From Gymnorhina tibicen (Eukaryota; Chordata; Aves; Passeriformes; Artamidae), in NCBI GenBank assembly GCA_013399875.1, contig VXAZ01004549.1:186001-250000 (forward strand): a stretch of 64,000 nt of DNA. Reading direction: 5' to 3'. The translations under genes were made by a program, and so were the position numbers. A model generated the notes under the pieces. The model did not search any database. It was not told the origin of the DNA and worked only from the letters and a program-made list of their open reading frames with translations. Below, one piece after another: positions 62,301 through 64,000 of this stretch; the first letter of the stretch is position 1, and the number at the start of each line of letters is the position of its first letter.

Positions 62301-64000
62301 CTGATTGCAAGACCCACAAAAAAAGAGTAAACTACAGATACAGGCATGACCTTTCCCACTCCTCTTCTACTTGCCAAAAACATTTTGGAGTCCTTAAGAT
62401 CAAAAGCTTCTCTTTGAAAATATAGTTTTAGCTATCCATTCAGCTATTATCACCATTTATACAAGCATGGGATATGTTTTTTGTCAAAGAATGACAATCC
62501 CTTTTATTACTATGCTAAAACAGACCCAACTCTGAAACTGTTTCCTGTGAGTCATCTTGCACTGGCTCCCTTCCTAATCTGTGCCATAAAGATCTCATTA
62601 CAATTAACTGATTTTATGAATAAATTGAAACTGTGGTATATCCTAATTCTACCAGCTATGGATTGCATCTGTAGACAAAATTATTTCAAAAACTAGTTAT
62701 GAAGAACCAAGGTGATATTCAGTCTCACAAAACCAGCGATCAAATTGTTACAGCTGCAGGATTTGACCCTGCTCTGCCTGCCATACCAGACTCTGTTTTC
62801 AAGTTCAAATGGAGTTAACATTACTGCAAGTCTCTGTGTGCTAAACTATCTTTTATTCTGATAGAAGTGGGTTCCAGCCATACACAAAGCTTTCTTTCCT
62901 GATAGCATCTATCAAAAAAAAAAAAAAGGAAAACAGCAGAAACAAAATCCTTGCATGAAAATCTGAGGATTTATTCAAACTCATTATGGAAGTGAGTTCT
63001 TATATAAAATCTGAATATCTGAATTTTAACTTGATAGTTGCTTGCATGCAAATTGTCTCTTTTTGATCATCTGTTCTGTTCCCTGTGTGTTTAGAGAGGT
63101 ATTTTGTATTTTTAACTAAAAACAGAGCTAAAGAAGGAAAAACAGAAAGTGAATTCCCTTTGTTTTGTTTATTATCTTTCCCATGCACAATGACTAAAGT
63201 GTGTAGCAGTTGCAGAACTGTTATTGAAGATGCTTTTTAAAGAAATACATGTCAATTGAGTGTGAGGGATTAATTTGATGTGAAAATGTACATTACTGAT
63301 CATTATTTTATGTAAATAAGGAAGGACAGTTCAGTGATTAAGGCTCTGAGTAACTGAAGATAAGAGGCTTCTTCTTCCTTAAAATCGATTCTTTTTGTGA
63401 TCTTCAGCTCCTCAGAGAAATGTGAGAGAGTTGCTTTTAAAAACCCTCCCTAGTCATTTATCTGATTTTTTTATATGATTAAGTACCTTTAAGACCCTGA
63501 GTGCAAGACTTTCAGGGTGTATATAGATTTTGCAGTAAGGCAGCTAGATCCATACCTGGGAAGATTACAGCCATATAAGCATAACATTCACCTGGATGGG
63601 TGCAGTCAGTAACACGGTACCACAGCTGGGTTACCAGCTGGTATTTTCACATCATGCTGTGTGACTCAAATCATACATGTTTGCTTGGAGACAGATTTGA
63701 CATTTTGATGAACTGGTATGTAGTAATACTCCAGATATCTGTTTGCCACGTGTGAAATGGTAACAGTAAAACTTATGAATTCAAAAGATTGTTTTAGTGG
63801 TGAGCAGCATAAAGAGTTTTGAGGATAAGTTATATTTCATGTAAAAGTAAGCATATAAATATTTGAATATATGACTGTATAGGAAATGGAGCCGGTAAAA
63901 GGTGAATAAAACTGTTTTGTGTCGTAAGTAGCCTCATAAACATGATTCTGTTAGTGCCTGAATTTCGTCCACAGGAGAGACTGACTCTCATCAAACACGT
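59379..64000. other. AT-rich non-coding stretch to the window end
   Basis: About 4.6 kb without a recognised gene or dispersed repeat. It has scattered A and T runs (for example T runs near 61676 and an A run near 62914) and one hairpin listed separately. Confidence 0.5.
60937..60964. repeat. Inverted repeat, 11-bp arms, TAATTA-rich
   Basis: TTAATTACTGA (60937-60947), six bases, then the exact reverse complement (60954-60964). The arms carry TAATTA cores of the kind bound by homeodomain proteins, but such AT-rich matches are common by chance. Confidence 0.8.

Noticed and set aside
1..64000. CRISPR array, operon or bacterial system
   Set aside because: No regularly spaced repeats, ribosome-binding sites or dense coding are present; the repeats are those of a bird genome.

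Overview
This window looks like nuclear DNA of a bird, most likely an oscine songbird, and I find no protein-coding gene in it. It is AT-rich non-coding sequence (intergenic or deep intronic) with scattered dead retroelements. The avian assignment rests on many CR1 LINE 3' ends with the typical tail of repeated ATTCTGTG-like units (seen as CACAGAAT on the minus strand) and on several LTRs of avian type. The songbird assignment rests on one SINE at 44265-44412 with a tRNA-Ile-like head and a CR1 tail, the structure of the passerine TguSINE1 family. Every open reading frame above about 100 codons is either inside a retroelement or lacks any recognisable domain.

Layout. 1-1064 is plain. 1065-2515 is a mosaic of a CR1 endonuclease relic, an old minus-strand LTR with a 45-bp minisatellite, and a CR1 3' end. 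2516-12342 is a long repeat-poor stretch with an AAAG microsatellite. 12343-20246 is the densest repeat cluster: CR1 (+), LTR (-), CR1 (-), a tandem duplication joined by a single N, and an ERVL-type LTR (-). 20247-42012 is mostly plain, with three CR1 scraps, a MIR-like ancient SINE, a perfect (TTCTC)15 tract and a GC-rich island. 42013-44412 holds a CR1 (-), an ERVL-type LTR (+) with a G-quadruplex motif, and the tRNA-derived SINE. 44413-56733 is mostly plain but contains an 84-bp near-perfect palindrome at 51899-51982 and an ancient LINE relic. 56734-57935 is two CR1 copies abutting in the same orientation. 58749-59378 is a fairly well-preserved solo LTR, and the rest is plain.

Nothing here works together as an operon or pathway. 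The elements are independent insertions of different ages. The two items most worth a second look are the palindrome (41-bp arms, 2-nt centre, no mismatch) and the N-joined 247/248-bp duplication, which is almost certainly an assembly error. LTR and LINE boundaries were judged by eye against remembered family structure, so most ends are good to tens of bases only. Family names should be confirmed with RepeatMasker and an avian library.
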